A stretch of DNA of 64,000 bases from Lysobacter helvus (GTDB lineage Bacteria; Pseudomonadota; Gammaproteobacteria; Xanthomonadales; Xanthomonadaceae). This document shows, piece after piece, positions 8,288 to 18,493 of this stretch (its first letter is position 1; each line of letters opens with the position of its first letter). The stretch spans positions 2,852,001 to 2,916,000 of the forward strand of contig NZ_AP024546.1 of assembly GCF_018406645.1 (NCBI RefSeq). Reading direction: 5' to 3'. The notes beneath the pieces were generated by a model. It worked only from the letters and a program-made list of their open reading frames with translations. It had not been told where the DNA came from and ran no database searches. Position numbers and translations under genes: made by a program.

Positions 8288-9259
8288 TCAGGGCAGCAGC
8301 GGCGGTGCGTCGTCGTGGTCGGCCAGTCGCTTCGCGCGTTCGGCCCACGTCGCGGCCGTCTGCGGCTTGATGAACAGCGCGACGACATCGCGATGTTCCC
8401 GCTGCACCGCGCGTTCGATGCGGCGCACGCAGGCTTCGATGTCGTCCGTGGTCAGCGTGTCCTCGAATTCCGCGCTCAAGGCCGCCACCACCGAGTCCGG
8501 CCCGATCTGGATCGCGAGCACGCCGTTGGCGCACCGCACCGCGGGATCGTCGGCGGCGATGCGCAGCAACGCATCGCTCAGCAATTGCGGTGCGGTCTCG
8601 CCGAGCAGCAACGCCTTGGTTTCGCGCGCGAGCAGGAACGAGGCCGCCGCCAGCACCACCGCGATGCCGAGCGAGGCCATCGCATCGAAGCGCGGATCGC
8701 CGGTGAGGTGCGAGGCGCCCACGCCGGCGAAGGCGATCAGCAGACCGAGGATCGCTGCGGTGTCTTCGAACAGCACGGTGAACGTGCTGGCGTCCTTGCT
8801 GGCGCGGAATGCGTCGAACCAGCCGACGTCGTCACCCTTCGCCTTGTGGAACGCGCGCATCGCCACCCACCACGATGCGCCTTCGAACGCGAGCGATGCG
8901 CCGAGCACCAGGTAGTTCACGAGCGGGCGTTCGATGGGCTCGGGATGACGCAGGTGCATGATGCCCTGCGCCGCGGACGCCACCGCGCCGAGCGCGAACA
9001 CCAGCAGCGCGACGATGAAACTCCAGAAGTAGATCTCGCGGCCGTGGCCGAAGGGATGCGCGGGATCGGCGGGGCGTGCGGCGCGCCGCATCCCGTGCAG
9101 CAGCAAGAGTTCGTTGCAGGTGTCCACCAGCGAATGCACGCCTTCGCTGAGCATCGCCGAGCTGCCGGTGATGAACGCCGCGACGAACTTCGTGGCCGCG
9201 ATGGCGCCGTTGCCGAGCAGGGCGGCGACGACCACCTTCTTTCTTCCTTGGGCGGGCAT
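8288..9259 (-). CDS. cation diffusion facilitator family transporter
   Basis: Protein of 323 residues with about six helices. The first pair carries NGAIAATKFVAAFITGSSAM followed by LSEGVHSLVDTCNELLLL, the standard CDF signature. HPFGHGREIYFWSF supplies the histidine-rich segment before helix 3, and an Asp-rich helix (LFEDTAAILGLLIAF) supplies the metal site. A cytoplasmic C-terminal domain (about 220-300) has the usual alpha-beta ferredoxin-like look. It should export divalent metals such as Zn2+, Fe2+ or Mn2+ with proton exchange; the metal cannot be told. GGAGG lies 8 bases before the ATG. Confidence 0.92.
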   Translation of the reverse strand: MPAQGRKKVVVAALLGNGAIAATKFVAAFITGSSAMLSEGVHSLVDTCNELLLLHGMRRAARPADPAHPFGHGREIYFWSFIVALLVFALGAVASAAQGIMHLRHPEPIERPLVNYLVLGASLAFEGASWWVAMRAFHKAKGDDVGWFDAFRASKDASTFTVLFEDTAAILGLLIAFAGVGASHLTGDPRFDAMASLGIAVVLAAASFLLARETKALLLGETAPQLLSDALLRIAADDPAVRCANGVLAIQIGPDSVVAALSAEFEDTLTTDDIEACVRRIERAVQREHRDVVALFIKPQTAATWAERAKRLADHDDAPPLLP

Positions 9260-9388
9260 CCGCCGATCCTCCGGCGCGACGGGTGAAGCGCCCGTGCCGG
9301 TGTGCGCTTTCGCTCACCCCTGCTTGAACCGCCCGGGGTTTTCGGGTGCACTGACGCGGGGAAAGGATCGGTTCGACAGGGGATTCCA

Positions 9389-11320
9389 ATGGCAATGCAT
9401 GAATGGGGCGCGCGGGCACGCATGGCCGCGCTGGTGCTGGCGTGTGCGTGGGCGGGGCAGGCGGGGGCGCAGGCGCCGGACTGGAAGGTGTTCCTCAAGC
9501 GCGCATCGATCGAGCAGATCCAGGTCTCGCCCGACGGCACGCGCGTGGCCGTGGCCGAGCGCATCGGCGAAAGCACGCAGATCACGATCCGCAACCTGGC
9601 GACGATGGCGGCGGAAGTGCGCTTCGATCCGGGCACGCAGGGCGAAGTGGGCAAGTTGCGCTGGATCGACGACGACCGCGTGCTGCTGTCGGCCAACCGC
9701 ACCGACAGCAAGTACAAGGTGGCGTTCGTGCGGCCGGCGATGTGGATCGTCTCGCGCGACGGCCGGGACAAGTACCTGTTGCCCTCGAATTTCCTGGCGA
9801 CCATCGAAGGCGATCCCAACCACCTGCTCGTCCACGAATGCTCGGACTGGAAGGACGGCAAGTGCTTCGACGAAGTGCGCAAGGCCGAGATCGGCCACCT
9901 GGCGCGCACCGGCGAGAAAGTGATCGTGGCGCCCGACCGCGAATCGGAGTTGTTCGCCGATCGCCATGGCAACGTGCGCTTCTCGATTTCCGAAGACGAC
10001 AAGGCGATGACGCGCCTGCAGGTGCACACCCCGGGCCAGGAGGGCTGGACGCTCATCAACGACAGCGAAAAGAGCGGCCTGCACGTGTATCCGCTGGGCA
10101 TCACTGCCGACGGCGAGCACGCCTACCTGGAAGCCGAGCGTGCCACGGGCGCCTCGGCGATCGAGCGCTACGATTTCGCGACCGGCGCGCGCACGCAGGT
10201 GCACCAGGATCCGGAATCCGACGCGACGCGCACCATCTACGCGTTCGACGGGGTGACGCCGATCGGCGCGTATTTCCGCCCGACGCATCCGGTGGCGGTG
10301 GTCTGGGATTCGACGCATCCGGATGCGGCGGCGATCAAGCAGATCCTGGCGGCGTTCCCCGGCCGCGTGGTGGCGATCACCAGCGCCACGCGCGATCGCA
10401 ACAAGGCGATCGTGAAAACCTTCGGCGACCGCGATCCCGGGACGTATTACCTCTTCGACCGCGCGGCGAAGAAGGCGACGCTGATCGCGCGCAGCCGTGC
10501 GTGGCTGCCGGAAAACACGCTGCCGCCGAGCCGCGACGTGTCGCTGGTGGCGCGCGACGGCATGCCGCTGCACGGCGTGCTGACGTTGCCGCCGGGCAAG
10601 GAACGCAACCTGCCGATGATCGTGCTCGTGCACGGCGGGCCGCATGGTCCGTTCGACGATGCCACCTTCGACCAGGAAAGCGCGTTGATCGCGAGCCAGG
10701 GCTACGCGGTGCTGCGCGTGAACTTCCGTGGTTCGGGCGGTTACGGAAAGTCGTTCGAAACCGCCGGCTACAAGCAGTGGGGCCGCGCGATGCAGGACGA
10801 CGTGACCGATGCGACGAAGTGGGCGATCGCGCAGGGCATCGCGGATGCGGGCCGCGTGTGCGTGTACGGCGCGAGCTACGGCGGGTATTCCGCGCTGATG
10901 GGCGCGGTGCGCGAGCCGGCGTTGTATCGCTGCGCGGCGAGCTACGCCGGGCCGCTGGACCTGGCGAAGATGTACAAGTGGGGCGGCATCCGTCGCTCGG
11001 ACTACGGCATGGAATACCTGGCGCGCGTGCTGGGCAAGGATGAAACGGACCTGGCGGCGCGTTCGCCGGCGAAGCAGGTCGCGTCCATCAAGGTGCCGGT
11101 GTTGATCGGGCACGGGCGGCTGGACGGCCGCGTCGACGTGGCGCATTCGCGCGCGATGGTCAAGGCGATGAAGAAGGCCGGCCTGGCGGTGGAGTCGATC
11201 GAATATCCCAACGAAGGCCACGGCTTGAACATCGACGCGGACGAAGCGGATTTCTACACGAAGCTGCTGGCGTTCTTCGCGCGCAACACGGCGCCGGCGA
11301 CGGCGGCCTCGGCGCCGTGA
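9389..11320 (+). CDS. S9 (prolyl oligopeptidase) family serine peptidase, exported
   Basis: Protein of 643 residues. AGGGGA stands 5 bases before the ATG. A signal peptide (WGARARMAALVLACAWAGQA) ends near AGA-QAPDW, so the enzyme is exported to the periplasm or beyond. The first ~380 residues form the WD40/beta-propeller half (SPDGTRVAVAE repeats). The catalytic half has LVHGGPHGPF, then GASYGGYSAL with nucleophile Ser496, Asp579 in GRLDGRVD and His611 in NEGHGL. This is the dipeptidyl/acylaminoacyl peptidase arrangement. It would act on short peptides, in keeping with the proteolytic habit of this family of bacteria. Divergent from the CDF gene by 129 bases. Confidence 0.92.
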   Translation: MAMHEWGARARMAALVLACAWAGQAGAQAPDWKVFLKRASIEQIQVSPDGTRVAVAERIGESTQITIRNLATMAAEVRFDPGTQGEVGKLRWIDDDRVLLSANRTDSKYKVAFVRPAMWIVSRDGRDKYLLPSNFLATIEGDPNHLLVHECSDWKDGKCFDEVRKAEIGHLARTGEKVIVAPDRESELFADRHGNVRFSISEDDKAMTRLQVHTPGQEGWTLINDSEKSGLHVYPLGITADGEHAYLEAERATGASAIERYDFATGARTQVHQDPESDATRTIYAFDGVTPIGAYFRPTHPVAVVWDSTHPDAAAIKQILAAFPGRVVAITSATRDRNKAIVKTFGDRDPGTYYLFDRAAKKATLIARSRAWLPENTLPPSRDVSLVARDGMPLHGVLTLPPGKERNLPMIVLVHGGPHGPFDDATFDQESALIASQGYAVLRVNFRGSGGYGKSFETAGYKQWGRAMQDDVTDATKWAIAQGIADAGRVCVYGASYGGYSALMGAVREPALYRCAASYAGPLDLAKMYKWGGIRRSDYGMEYLARVLGKDETDLAARSPAKQVASIKVPVLIGHGRLDGRVDVAHSRAMVKAMKKAGLAVESIEYPNEGHGLNIDADEADFYTKLLAFFARNTAPATAASAP

Positions 11321-11327
11321 TTCGCCG

Positions 11328-11358
11328 CCGTCGCGCCGGCAGGTCGCCGGCGCGGCGG
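11328..11358. terminator. bidirectional hairpin between convergent genes
   Basis: CCGTCGCGCCGGC (11328-11340) pairs with GCCGGCGCGGCGG (11346-11358) across a 5-base loop; one G-T wobble. It lies between the peptidase stop (11320) and the stop of the convergent gene (11366). There is no T-run, so termination may need Rho or may serve only as 3'-end protection. Confidence 0.6.
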
Positions 11359-11365
11359 GGTTCGG

Positions 11366-11890
11366 TTACTGCACGCGCTGGTTGCGCAGGTCGACCTCGG
11401 CGCTGTTGTCCTTGTAGTCCACCTTCGGGTCGATGCCGAGCAGCATCTTGACGCCCGCGAGCAGGTTGGATTCGTTGAGCCAGATTTCGGCGTGGTCGGG
11501 ATCGAAGCGCAGCAGCACGAGTTTCGGATCGTCCTTGCCTTCGAACCACGCGGCGATGAAGGGATTCCACAGGCGATCGATGACGGCGCGGTCGTTGTCG
11601 ATCGTCAACGTGCCCTGCACGCTGGCGAACAGGTCGTGGCCCTTCGAGGTGAATGCGGCGATGGCGCGCCCATTCTTGCGGCTGCCGTTGCCTTCGAGGT
11701 GATCGGCCACGGCGTTGGGCTTGCCGGTGAAGAACCAGATCGGGCCGCCCGCGTCGCCTTCGATCTGCGCGGTCATCGGGCGCGAATGCCCGTCTTCGAC
11801 GCCATCCAGGCCGAGCATCAGCGTGCGGTCGGACTTGAGGGCCTTCCAGAACTTCGCGGCGAGTTCGCTCGGATCGTGTTCGTGGTGCAT
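11366..11890 (-). CDS. pyridoxamine 5'-phosphate oxidase-family (general stress type) protein
   Basis: Protein of 174 residues. The pattern KSDRTLMLGLDG, RPMTAQIEGD, GPIWFFTGKPNAVADHL, then FASVQGTLTIDND fits the split-barrel FMN-binding 'general stress protein 26' branch of the pyridoxamine oxidase fold. These small flavin proteins are cytoplasmic and usually have no proven substrate. The ATG at 11890 has GGAG about 8 bases upstream. It ends with a short charged tail. It is convergent with the S9 peptidase and divergent from the GacA-like regulator. Confidence 0.85.
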   Translation of the reverse strand: MHHEHDPSELAAKFWKALKSDRTLMLGLDGVEDGHSRPMTAQIEGDAGGPIWFFTGKPNAVADHLEGNGSRKNGRAIAAFTSKGHDLFASVQGTLTIDNDRAVIDRLWNPFIAAWFEGKDDPKLVLLRFDPDHAEIWLNESNLLAGVKMLLGIDPKVDYKDNSAEVDLRNQRVQ

Positions 11891-12073
11891 GCGGGTGGCT
11901 CCGGATCGATGCGTGGGAGCGCACGAATAACGCATCGACGATCAAGGCCGCGTGCGCGCAGCGGGCAACAGCCGCTTCACGAAGCGAAACATCCGCAGGG
12001 CAAAACCTGACGCGCTTCGCAGCGGCTCGCGGCGCGGCGAACGTAGGCTGGGCGCCGGCAAGGAGGTCAGGGA

Positions 12074-12721
12074 ATGACGATCCGCGTGTTCGTGGTCGAC
12101 GACCACGTGCTGGTGCGCGACGCGCTGTGCAGTTTGCTGGCAGCGCAGGGTGGCTTCGCCGTGGTGGGGCAGGCCGACTCGGGCGAGGACGCATTGCCCG
12201 TGCTGCGGCGGCTGCGTCCGGACGTGCTGGTGTGCGACGTGCACCTGCCCGGCATCAGCGGGCTGGAAGTCACCGAGCGCGTGGTGCGCGGCGAATTCGG
12301 CACACGCGTGATCGTGCTGTCGGCGTTGCAGGATGGTCCGATTCCACGGCGTGCGATTGCGGCGGGTGCGTCGGCGTATGTCGGCAAGGGGCACGACGCC
12401 GAGGAGTTGATGCGCGCCATCCGCGAGACGGCGCGCGGCAAGCGTTACCTGGCCAACGGGATCGCGCAGCAGATCGCGTTGTCGGGGATCGACGGCAATG
12501 CGTCGCCATTCGACGCGTTGTCGCCGCGCGAACTGGAAGTGGCGTTGCTGCTGGTGCGCGGGATGCGGCAGGAAGACATCGCGCGGCGCCTGCACCTGAG
12601 TGCGAAGACGATCAACACGCACAAGACGCGCTTGTTCGACAAGCTGGGGATCAGCGATTCGATTGCGCTCGCGCGGATGGCGAGCCGGTATGGCATGACC
12701 GATCCCGCGCACGCCTGGTAG
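12074..12721 (+). CDS. gacA: GacA/UvrY-type response regulator (LuxR family)
   Basis: Protein of 215 residues, the usual GacA/UvrY length. The receiver domain has VVDDHVLVRDAL, phospho-acceptor Asp55 in VCDVHLPGISG, and Lys in YVGKGHD. The C-terminal LuxR helix-turn-helix starts at SPRELEVALLL. The linker RYLANGIAQQIALSGI is very close to UvrY. In the known pathway the GacS/BarA kinase phosphorylates it and it switches on small RNAs that titrate CsrA/RsmA. The ribosome-binding site is nearly perfect (AAGGAGGT, 6 bases before ATG), suggesting strong translation. It is convergent with rne; E. coli uvrY sits next to uvrC instead, so the orthology call is from sequence, not synteny. Confidence 0.85.
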   Translation: MTIRVFVVDDHVLVRDALCSLLAAQGGFAVVGQADSGEDALPVLRRLRPDVLVCDVHLPGISGLEVTERVVRGEFGTRVIVLSALQDGPIPRRAIAAGASAYVGKGHDAEELMRAIRETARGKRYLANGIAQQIALSGIDGNASPFDALSPRELEVALLLVRGMRQEDIARRLHLSAKTINTHKTRLFDKLGISDSIALARMASRYGMTDPAHAW

Positions 12722-12754
12722 GCGGGCGCGGGAGGGTGGGACGTTACACCTGCA

Positions 12755-15700
12755 TCACACGTTGCGCGGCGCGTCTTCGTGCGGCGGCTGCGGGTGCGGC
12801 GGCGTGGCTTCGGGTTCGAAGGCCTCGGCGACGCGCGCGTGCGTGTCGTCGACCGCGGGTTCGTCGGCGATCGCATCCGCCGCGGCCTGGGCGGGGTCTT
12901 CGCTCGGCATGGCATCGAACAGGCCGGGCGAGGGCTGCGACGGCGACGCGGCGCCGAACAACGACGCGACGTCTTCGGCCTGCGCGGGCTGCGGGTCTGC
13001 CTGCGAGAACGACGGTGCATACGCGGCGGCATTCGACGGCGTGGCGGCCGGTTCTTCGAATGCGGGCTCCTGGAACGCCGGCGGCTGCGTGGCGGCGATG
13101 TCGCGCGACGTCGATGCCGGTTCGATCGGCTCCGGCGAATTCACTTCGTCGATGGCCTGCGCGGGCGTGGCGACGTCGGCGTAGGGCGCGTCGTTCCAGT
13201 CGCCCGGTGCGTTCTCGATCGCGCTCGCGAGCGATTCGGTCGCCAGCGTGTGGCGGCTGGTGTCCGTATCGGTGCGCGCGGGTTCGACTTCGATCGGCGC
13301 GGACGCGAAGGCGTCCGGCGTGGCGACGGCATCGCGTGCGGGCGCCGCGGCGGGGTCGGCGGGCGAGGCCGGTGCGACGTACGGGGCAGGCGTGGCGACC
13401 GGCGCAGGCGTTGCGACCGGAGGCGCGGTCGGCGCGGAGGCGGCGATCGGTGCCGGCGTGGCGATCGGTGCGGGCGTTGCGGCCCGTGCCGACGCGACCG
13501 GTGCCGATGCGATCGGTGCGGCCGGCGCTTCGTCGTCGAAATCGAATTCCGGCTGCGCGCGCGTGTTGGCCGCGACGTCGCCGCTTTCGACGTCATCGTG
13601 GTCCTGGTCGTGCTCGTGCGCCATGCCATCCTGCGTGGCTTCGCCTTCCGCGCCGCCCTGGCCGCGACGACGACGACGGCCACCGCGACGGCCGCGACGA
13701 CGGCGTGCGCCGCCTTCGCCGCCTTCGGCGACGTCCGTGGACGGTGCGGCATCGTTGGTGACGACGGAGGTCGCGAGCGTGGCATCGGCGGCCTGGTCGG
13801 CGGCGAGCGTGGCCGATGCGAGCGTGGCATCCGTCATCGCGTTGGCGGCGACGACGCCGGGCTGCACGACCTGCGCATTGGCGAGCGCGGGATCGACGAC
13901 CGGTTCCTGGCGCGGCTGGCGCTGCTTCTGTTCCTGGCGCTGCTGGTCGCGAGGCTGCTGCTCGCGCGCCTGCTGGGCCTGCTGTTCGCGCGGCTGCTGT
14001 TCGCCACGCGGCTGCTGCTGGTCGCGCGGCTTCTTCTGATGCTGTTGCTGCGGCTGGGCCTGTTTTTGTTGCTGACCCTGCTGCTGGCCCTGCTGCTGCT
14101 TCTGTTGCTGGCCTTCGTTGCGCGGGCCCTTCTGCTGCTGCGGCTGGTCCTTGCGATCGCGGCGCTGCTCGTCGCGACGGCCCTGGCCGTCACGGCCCTG
14201 CTGCGGACGACCACGACCGTCGCGGCGACCATCGCGTTCGCGACGACGCTGTTCTTCCGTCGCACGCGGCGCGGGCGCCGGCGTGGCGACCGGCGCGGGC
14301 GCACCGAACAGGCGCTTGAAGAACCCGACCACGCCACCGACCGCGGGCGCGGCGACGGGGGCGGCCACCGCCACCGGCATCGGGGCGGGCTTGGGTTCGT
14401 CGCGGACTTCGTCGCGCACCGGTGCCGGCTGCGCCGGCTTCACCGCGGTGACCGCGGGCAGGTTCGGGATGTTGAGGTGGGCCTTGGTCAGCGCGTGCGT
14501 GGCGAGCTTGCGCGGCGTGCCGCGCTGGTAGCTCGGCTTGCTGGTTTCTTCGCCGAGCTCGTTCTCGCGGATGCGCGTGACTTCGTAATGCGGGGTTTCT
14601 AGCTGGTCGTCGGCGACGATGACGATCGGCGAATCGTGGCGCTGCTCGATTTCACCGAGCGCACGGCGCTTTTCGTTGAGCAGGTAGTTGGCGATCTCGG
14701 TCGGCGCCTGCACCAGGACCTGCCCGGTGTTTTCCTTCATCGCGTGCTCTTCGGCCACGCGCAGGATGGACAGCGACAGCGATTCGACGCTGCGCATGCG
14801 GCCGTGGCCGTCGCAACGCGGGCACACCAGCTGGCTGGATTCGCCCAGGCTCGGACGCAGGCGCTGGCGCGACATCTCCAGCAGGCCGAAGCGCGAGATG
14901 CGGCCCAGCTGCACGCGGGCGCGGTCGTACTTGAGCGCGTTCTGCAGCTTGTTCTCGACTTCGCGCTGGTGCTTGTTCGACGACATGTCGATGAAGTCGA
15001 TCACCACCAGGCCGCCGAGGTCGCGCAGGCGCAGCTGGCGCGCGACTTCTTCCGCGGCTTCCAGGTTGGTGTGGAACGCGGTTTCTTCGATGTCGCCGCC
15101 CTTGGTGGCGCGGGCGGAGTTGACGTCCACCGCGGTCAGGGCTTCGGTCTGGTCGATCACCAGGGCGCCGCCGGAGGGCAGGCGCACGGTGCGCTCGTAC
15201 GCGTTCTCGATCTGCGATTCGATCTGGAAGCGGTTGAAGAGCGGGGTGTCGTCCGTGTAATGCTTGAGCTTGCGCAGGTTGTGCGGCATGACCTGCTGCA
15301 CGAACTCGCGGGCCTCGGCGTACATCTCGTCGGTATCGACGAGGATCTCGCCGATGTCGGCGCGCATGTAGTCGCGCAGGGCGCGGATGATCAGGCGCGA
15401 TTCCTGGTAGATCAGGAACGGCGAGGGCTTGCTGAGGGCGGCTTCGGCGATGGCCTTCCACACCTGCAGCAGGTAATCCAGGTCCCACTGCAGTTCTTCC
15501 GCGTCGCGGCCCACGCCGGCGGTGCGGATGATCACGCCCATGTCGTCGGGGATCTGCAGCTTGTCCATCGCCTCCTTGAGGGCGGCGCGGTCGTCGCCTT
15601 CGATGCGGCGCGAGACGCCGCCGGCGGTCGGCGAGTTGGGCATCAGGACCATGTAGCGGCCCGCCAGCGAGATGAACGTGGTGAGGGCCGCGCCCTTGTT

Positions 15701-16027
15701 GCCGCGTTCTTCCTTGTCGACCTGGACGACGATCTCCTGGCCTTCGCGCAGGAGTTCCTTCAGCGACGCCTTGTTGGGGTCGACGCCGGCCGCGAAATAG
15801 TCGCGGGAGATTTCCTTCAGGGGCAGGAACCCGTGGCGCTCGCCGCCGTATTCGACGAAGGCGGCTTCCAGGGAGGGCTCAAGGCGCGTGATGCGGCCCT
15901 TGTAGATGTTGGATTTCTTCTGTTCCTTCGACGGTTGTTCGATGTCGATGTCGTACAGGGTCTGGCCGTCGACGGTGGCGACGCGCAGTTCTTCCGCCTG
16001 CGTCGCGTTGATGAGCATTCGCTTCAT
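12755..16027 (-). CDS. rne: ribonuclease E
   Basis: Protein of 1090 residues, close to E. coli RNase E (1061). The catalytic half (1-~510) is highly conserved: S1 domain near 35-120, [18 protein letters not shown] and VVIDFIDM with the two metal-binding aspartates (E. coli D303 and D346), and the zinc-link CPRCDGHG. The tail is low-complexity: a Gln/Arg-rich stretch, an Arg-rich block ([16 protein letters not shown]) for RNA binding and a Pro/Ala/Thr repeat region. [10 protein letters not shown] (near 14300-14335) looks like the membrane-anchoring amphipathic helix. It initiates mRNA decay and rRNA/tRNA processing. Start 16027 is supported by GAGGAA 7 bases upstream and identity to [10 protein letters not shown]. 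Confidence 0.97.
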   Translation of the reverse strand: MKRMLINATQAEELRVATVDGQTLYDIDIEQPSKEQKKSNIYKGRITRLEPSLEAAFVEYGGERHGFLPLKEISRDYFAAGVDPNKASLKELLREGQEIVVQVDKEERGNKGAALTTFISLAGRYMVLMPNSPTAGGVSRRIEGDDRAALKEAMDKLQIPDDMGVIIRTAGVGRDAEELQWDLDYLLQVWKAIAEAALSKPSPFLIYQESRLIIRALRDYMRADIGEILVDTDEMYAEAREFVQQVMPHNLRKLKHYTDDTPLFNRFQIESQIENAYERTVRLPSGGALVIDQTEALTAVDVNSARATKGGDIEETAFHTNLEAAEEVARQLRLRDLGGLVVIDFIDMSSNKHQREVENKLQNALKYDRARVQLGRISRFGLLEMSRQRLRPSLGESSQLVCPRCDGHGRMRSVESLSLSILRVAEEHAMKENTGQVLVQAPTEIANYLLNEKRRALGEIEQRHDSPIVIVADDQLETPHYEVTRIRENELGEETSKPSYQRGTPRKLATHALTKAHLNIPNLPAVTAVKPAQPAPVRDEVRDEPKPAPMPVAVAAPVAAPAVGGVVGFFKRLFGAPAPVATPAPAPRATEEQRRRERDGRRDGRGRPQQGRDGQGRRDEQRRDRKDQPQQQKGPRNEGQQQKQQQGQQQGQQQKQAQPQQQHQKKPRDQQQPRGEQQPREQQAQQAREQQPRDQQRQEQKQRQPRQEPVVDPALANAQVVQPGVVAANAMTDATLASATLAADQAADATLATSVVTNDAAPSTDVAEGGEGGARRRRGRRGGRRRRRGQGGAEGEATQDGMAHEHDQDHDDVESGDVAANTRAQPEFDFDDEAPAAPIASAPVASARAATPAPIATPAPIAASAPTAPPVATPAPVATPAPYVAPASPADPAAAPARDAVATPDAFASAPIEVEPARTDTDTSRHTLATESLASAIENAPGDWNDAPYADVATPAQAIDEVNSPEPIEPASTSRDIAATQPPAFQEPAFEEPAATPSNAAAYAPSFSQADPQPAQAEDVASLFGAASPSQPSPGLFDAMPSEDPAQAAADAIADEPAVDDTHARVAEAFEPEATPPHPQPPHEDAPRNV

Positions 16028-16462
16028 TGTGCGTTCCTCGCGCGCTGTCGCACGCGGAACGCCGGGGCGTTCGCCTCTGGATACCGCGGCGCCACCCGCG
16101 CCCGTGTGGCGCATGGTGTCGCTTCTCGTATTCCAGCGCTTCAACACCACGGCAGGCCGCGGGAGCGCTTGTTGCTGTCCGAAAATTTGCGGGGCCGGCG
16201 GCCGCTCGGCAGGAATGCCTTCGCGTCGCACGGGTCGTTGTTCAGCGCCGACGTCTGACGCATCGGGCGATGCGCGGGCCTGCCGACGAGCCGCTAACAT
16301 GGCCGCCCCGGGGGCGGTGGTCGCGCACTTCGAACGGGGATCGCGGGAGGCGGGCTTTCGGCCCTGCGCGTTGCGGATGCCGGTTGTGGCATCCATTGGC
16401 GCAATCTCCCAGCGAAATCAAACCCTTACTTCGCGCGGCGAGTGTAGCAGATCAAGGCGAGC
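16028..16462. other. 435-bp divergent region holding the rne leader and rluC promoter
   Basis: No gene is convincing here. In known gammaproteobacteria rne has a long 5' leader (hundreds of bases) whose hairpins let RNase E control its own mRNA; the long gap on the rne side is consistent with that. An A/T-rich patch (AAAATTT near 16180-16188) interrupts otherwise G/C-rich sequence. On the minus strand TACACT near 16445 could be a -10 box for rne, but I see no matching -35 box. A leader structure is inference only. Confidence 0.4.
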
Positions 16463-17428
16463 ATGGACCCCATCGATCAACCCCCCGGGCGAGCCCCGGC
16501 CCAGGCCAGGACCGTCCGGATTGCAGAGGACCGGGACGGCCAGCGGCTGGACAACTTCCTGCTCGGCTATCTCAAGGGCGCGCCGCGTTCGCTGGTCTAC
16601 AAGCTCGTGAGATCGGGCCAGGTGCGCGTGAACGGCGGGCGCGTGAAGGCCGACCGGCGCCTCGAAGGCGGCGACGAGGTCCGCATCCCGCCGGTGCGCC
16701 TGGACGAACCGGCCGAGAAGGGCACGCCCGCCAAGGGCCTGCTCGAGGCGATGGAGGGCAGCATCGTGTTCGAGGACGCGCGCCTGCTGGCCATCAACAA
16801 GCCCTCGGGCGTGGCCAGCCATGGCGGCAGCGGGATCAGCTTCGGCGCGATCGAAACCCTGCGCGCCCTGCGGCCCAACCAGTCGCTCGAACTCGTCCAT
16901 CGCCTCGACCGCGACACCTCCGGCCTGCTGGTCATCGCGAAGAAGCGCTCGGCCCTCACCGAACTGCAGGCGCTGATGCGCGAGGAAGGCGGCATCGCCA
17001 AGCGCTACCTCGCGTTGCTGGTCGGCCGCTTGCCCAACGGAACGATGAGCGTCGATGCGCCGCTGCACATCGGCCTGCGCCAGGGCGGCGAACGCCACGT
17101 GCAGGTCAATCCTGCGGGCAAGGCCTCGCTGAGCCACTTCAAGGCGCTGGAACGCCGCGGCGGGCATTCGTACTGCGAGGTGCGCATCGAAACAGGGCGC
17201 ACGCACCAGATCCGCGTGCATGCGCAGCACATCGGCCATCCGGTGGCGGGCGACGACAAGTACGGCGACGAAGCGGTGAACAAGCGACTGCGCGAACAGG
17301 TGGGGCTGAAGCGGATGTTCCTGCATGCCTCGACGCTGGAATTCGTGCTCGACGGCGGCAAGGCGCCTTACCTGCTCAACGCGCCGCTGGCGCCGGAACT
17401 CATCGACGTGCTCGACAAGCTGGCCTGA
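16463..17428 (+). CDS. rluC: 23S rRNA pseudouridine(955/2504/2580) synthase
   Basis: Protein of 321 residues. An S4 RNA-binding domain (about 27-85: RLDNFLLGYLKGAPRSLVYK) precedes the RluA-type catalytic domain. The catalytic Asp149 lies in LVHRLDRDTSGLLVIAKK. Downstream RTHQIRVHAQHIGHPV and the end are typical of RluC, which modifies three uridines of 23S rRNA. rne next to rluC, divergent, is the classic gammaproteobacterial arrangement and supports the rluC call over rluD. A purine-rich AAGGCGAG precedes the ATG. Confidence 0.95.
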   Translation: MDPIDQPPGRAPAQARTVRIAEDRDGQRLDNFLLGYLKGAPRSLVYKLVRSGQVRVNGGRVKADRRLEGGDEVRIPPVRLDEPAEKGTPAKGLLEAMEGSIVFEDARLLAINKPSGVASHGGSGISFGAIETLRALRPNQSLELVHRLDRDTSGLLVIAKKRSALTELQALMREEGGIAKRYLALLVGRLPNGTMSVDAPLHIGLRQGGERHVQVNPAGKASLSHFKALERRGGHSYCEVRIETGRTHQIRVHAQHIGHPVAGDDKYGDEAVNKRLREQVGLKRMFLHASTLEFVLDGGKAPYLLNAPLAPELIDVLDKLA

Positions 17429-17435
17429 GGCGCGC

Positions 17436-17777
17436 TCAGCCGGAGAGGCGTTCGGTCTTGGCGGCCAGGATGAAGTCGTTCTCGCTCAGGCCGCCCACGT
17501 CGTGGGTGGAGAAGCGCACGACGCAGCGGTCGTAATGCACGCCGAGGTCGGGATGGTGGTCTTCGCGGTTGGCGATGAAGGCCAGCGCGTTCACGAACGC
17601 CATCGTGCGGTAGTAGTCCTTGAACTTGAATGTCTTGACCAGCGCATGGCCGTCCTCGGCCAGTTCCCAGCCCGGGACCTGCGGCAGCAGTTCGCGCACC
17701 CGCGCTTCGGTGAGCTTGTGCTCGCTGCCCTTGCGGGCGATGCAATGGGCGTCGGCGAGGGCGATCAGGTCGGTCAT
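17436..17777 (-). CDS. phhB: 4a-hydroxytetrahydrobiopterin dehydratase (pterin carbinolamine dehydratase)
   Basis: Protein of 113 residues. The core [20 protein letters not shown], then [20 protein letters not shown] with the paired histidines, and a final [19 protein letters not shown] fit the PCD/DCoH family. The enzyme regenerates the pterin cofactor after phenylalanine hydroxylase acts. No phhA lies in the window, so the partner must be elsewhere or the protein serves another role. GGGAG lies 8 bases before the ATG. Convergent with rluC with only 7 bases between stops. Confidence 0.93.
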   Translation of the reverse strand: MTDLIALADAHCIARKGSEHKLTEARVRELLPQVPGWELAEDGHALVKTFKFKDYYRTMAFVNALAFIANREDHHPDLGVHYDRCVVRFSTHDVGGLSENDFILAAKTERLSG

Positions 17778-17870
17778 GGCAGGGCTCCCATGCGCAAGCG
17801 CATGAACCAGAACATATCGGGCGTGGGCATGGAGTGGACCCGCGGGCAAGGCGGGTCGTCCGGACGCGTC

Positions 17871-17876
17871 TAGAAT
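17871..17876 (+). promoter_or_regulatory. -10 element (TAGAAT) 7 nt before nfuA
   Basis: TAGAAT is followed by AGCCCGC and then the nfuA ATG. No Shine-Dalgarno sequence is possible in the remaining bases, so the mRNA probably starts at the ATG. Confidence 0.5.
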
Positions 17877-17883
17877 AGCCCGC

Positions 17884-18477
17884 ATGATCCAACTCTCCGA
17901 ATCCGCGCAGGCGCACTTCCGCCGCCTCATCGAACGCGAAGCCCTGCCGGGCCTGGGCGTCCGACTCTCCGCCGTGCATGCCGGCACGCCCCGCGCCGAC
18001 GTGCGCCTGGAGTTCGCCGAGCCGGCGGACCTCACCGGCGACGAGTGGGCCATCGATTGCGAAGGCTTCACCTTGTGGATCGATCCGGCGAGCGCACCGT
18101 TCCTCGATGCTGCAGAGATCGACTACGCGCAGCAGGCCACGGGCGGCCAGCTGCAGATCCGCGCGCCGAGGATCAAGGGCGAGGTGCCGGCCGAGGATGC
18201 CTCGCTGGTGGAACGCGTGCGCTGGGTCGTCGAGCAGGAAATCAATCCGCAGCTCGCGCAGCATCGCGGGCACGTGTCGGTGCAGGAAGTCTCGAGCGAC
18301 GGCGTCGTGCTGCTGCGCTTCGGCGGCGGCTGCCACGGGTGCGGCATGGCCGATGTCACGCTGAAGCAGGGGATCGAAACGACGCTCCTGACGAAGGTGC
18401 CGGGCGTGACCGCGGTGCGCGACGCCACCGACCACGCGACCGGCGACGCGCCCTACATCCCGCGCGACGCGGCGTAA
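17884..18477 (+). CDS. nfuA: Fe-S cluster biogenesis protein NfuA
   Basis: Protein of 197 residues (E. coli NfuA is 191). The N-terminal half is a degenerate A-type domain ([16 protein letters not shown]), which lacks the usual three cysteines. The C-terminal NifU-like domain has [19 protein letters not shown] with the cluster-binding Cys150 and Cys153. It carries a [4Fe-4S] cluster between subunits and passes it to client enzymes, and is important under oxidative or iron stress. The start is set by similarity of MIQLSESA to E. coli MIRISDAA. The -10 box sits 7 bases upstream, so translation may be leaderless. Confidence 0.96.
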   Translation: MIQLSESAQAHFRRLIEREALPGLGVRLSAVHAGTPRADVRLEFAEPADLTGDEWAIDCEGFTLWIDPASAPFLDAAEIDYAQQATGGQLQIRAPRIKGEVPAEDASLVERVRWVVEQEINPQLAQHRGHVSVQEVSSDGVVLLRFGGGCHGCGMADVTLKQGIETTLLTKVPGVTAVRDATDHATGDAPYIPRDAA

Positions 18478-18493
18478 GCAGGTCGCGACCCGC

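Noticed and set aside
12779-14602. 607-codon open frame on the plus strand opposite the RNase E tail
   Set aside because: The Gln-rich tail of RNase E yields Leu-rich stretches on the opposite strand that imitate membrane helices; no start signal or homology.
16027-17535. 502-codon plus-strand frame across the rne-rluC gap
   Set aside because: Out of frame with the clearly conserved RluC reading frame; Arg/Pro-rich shadow.
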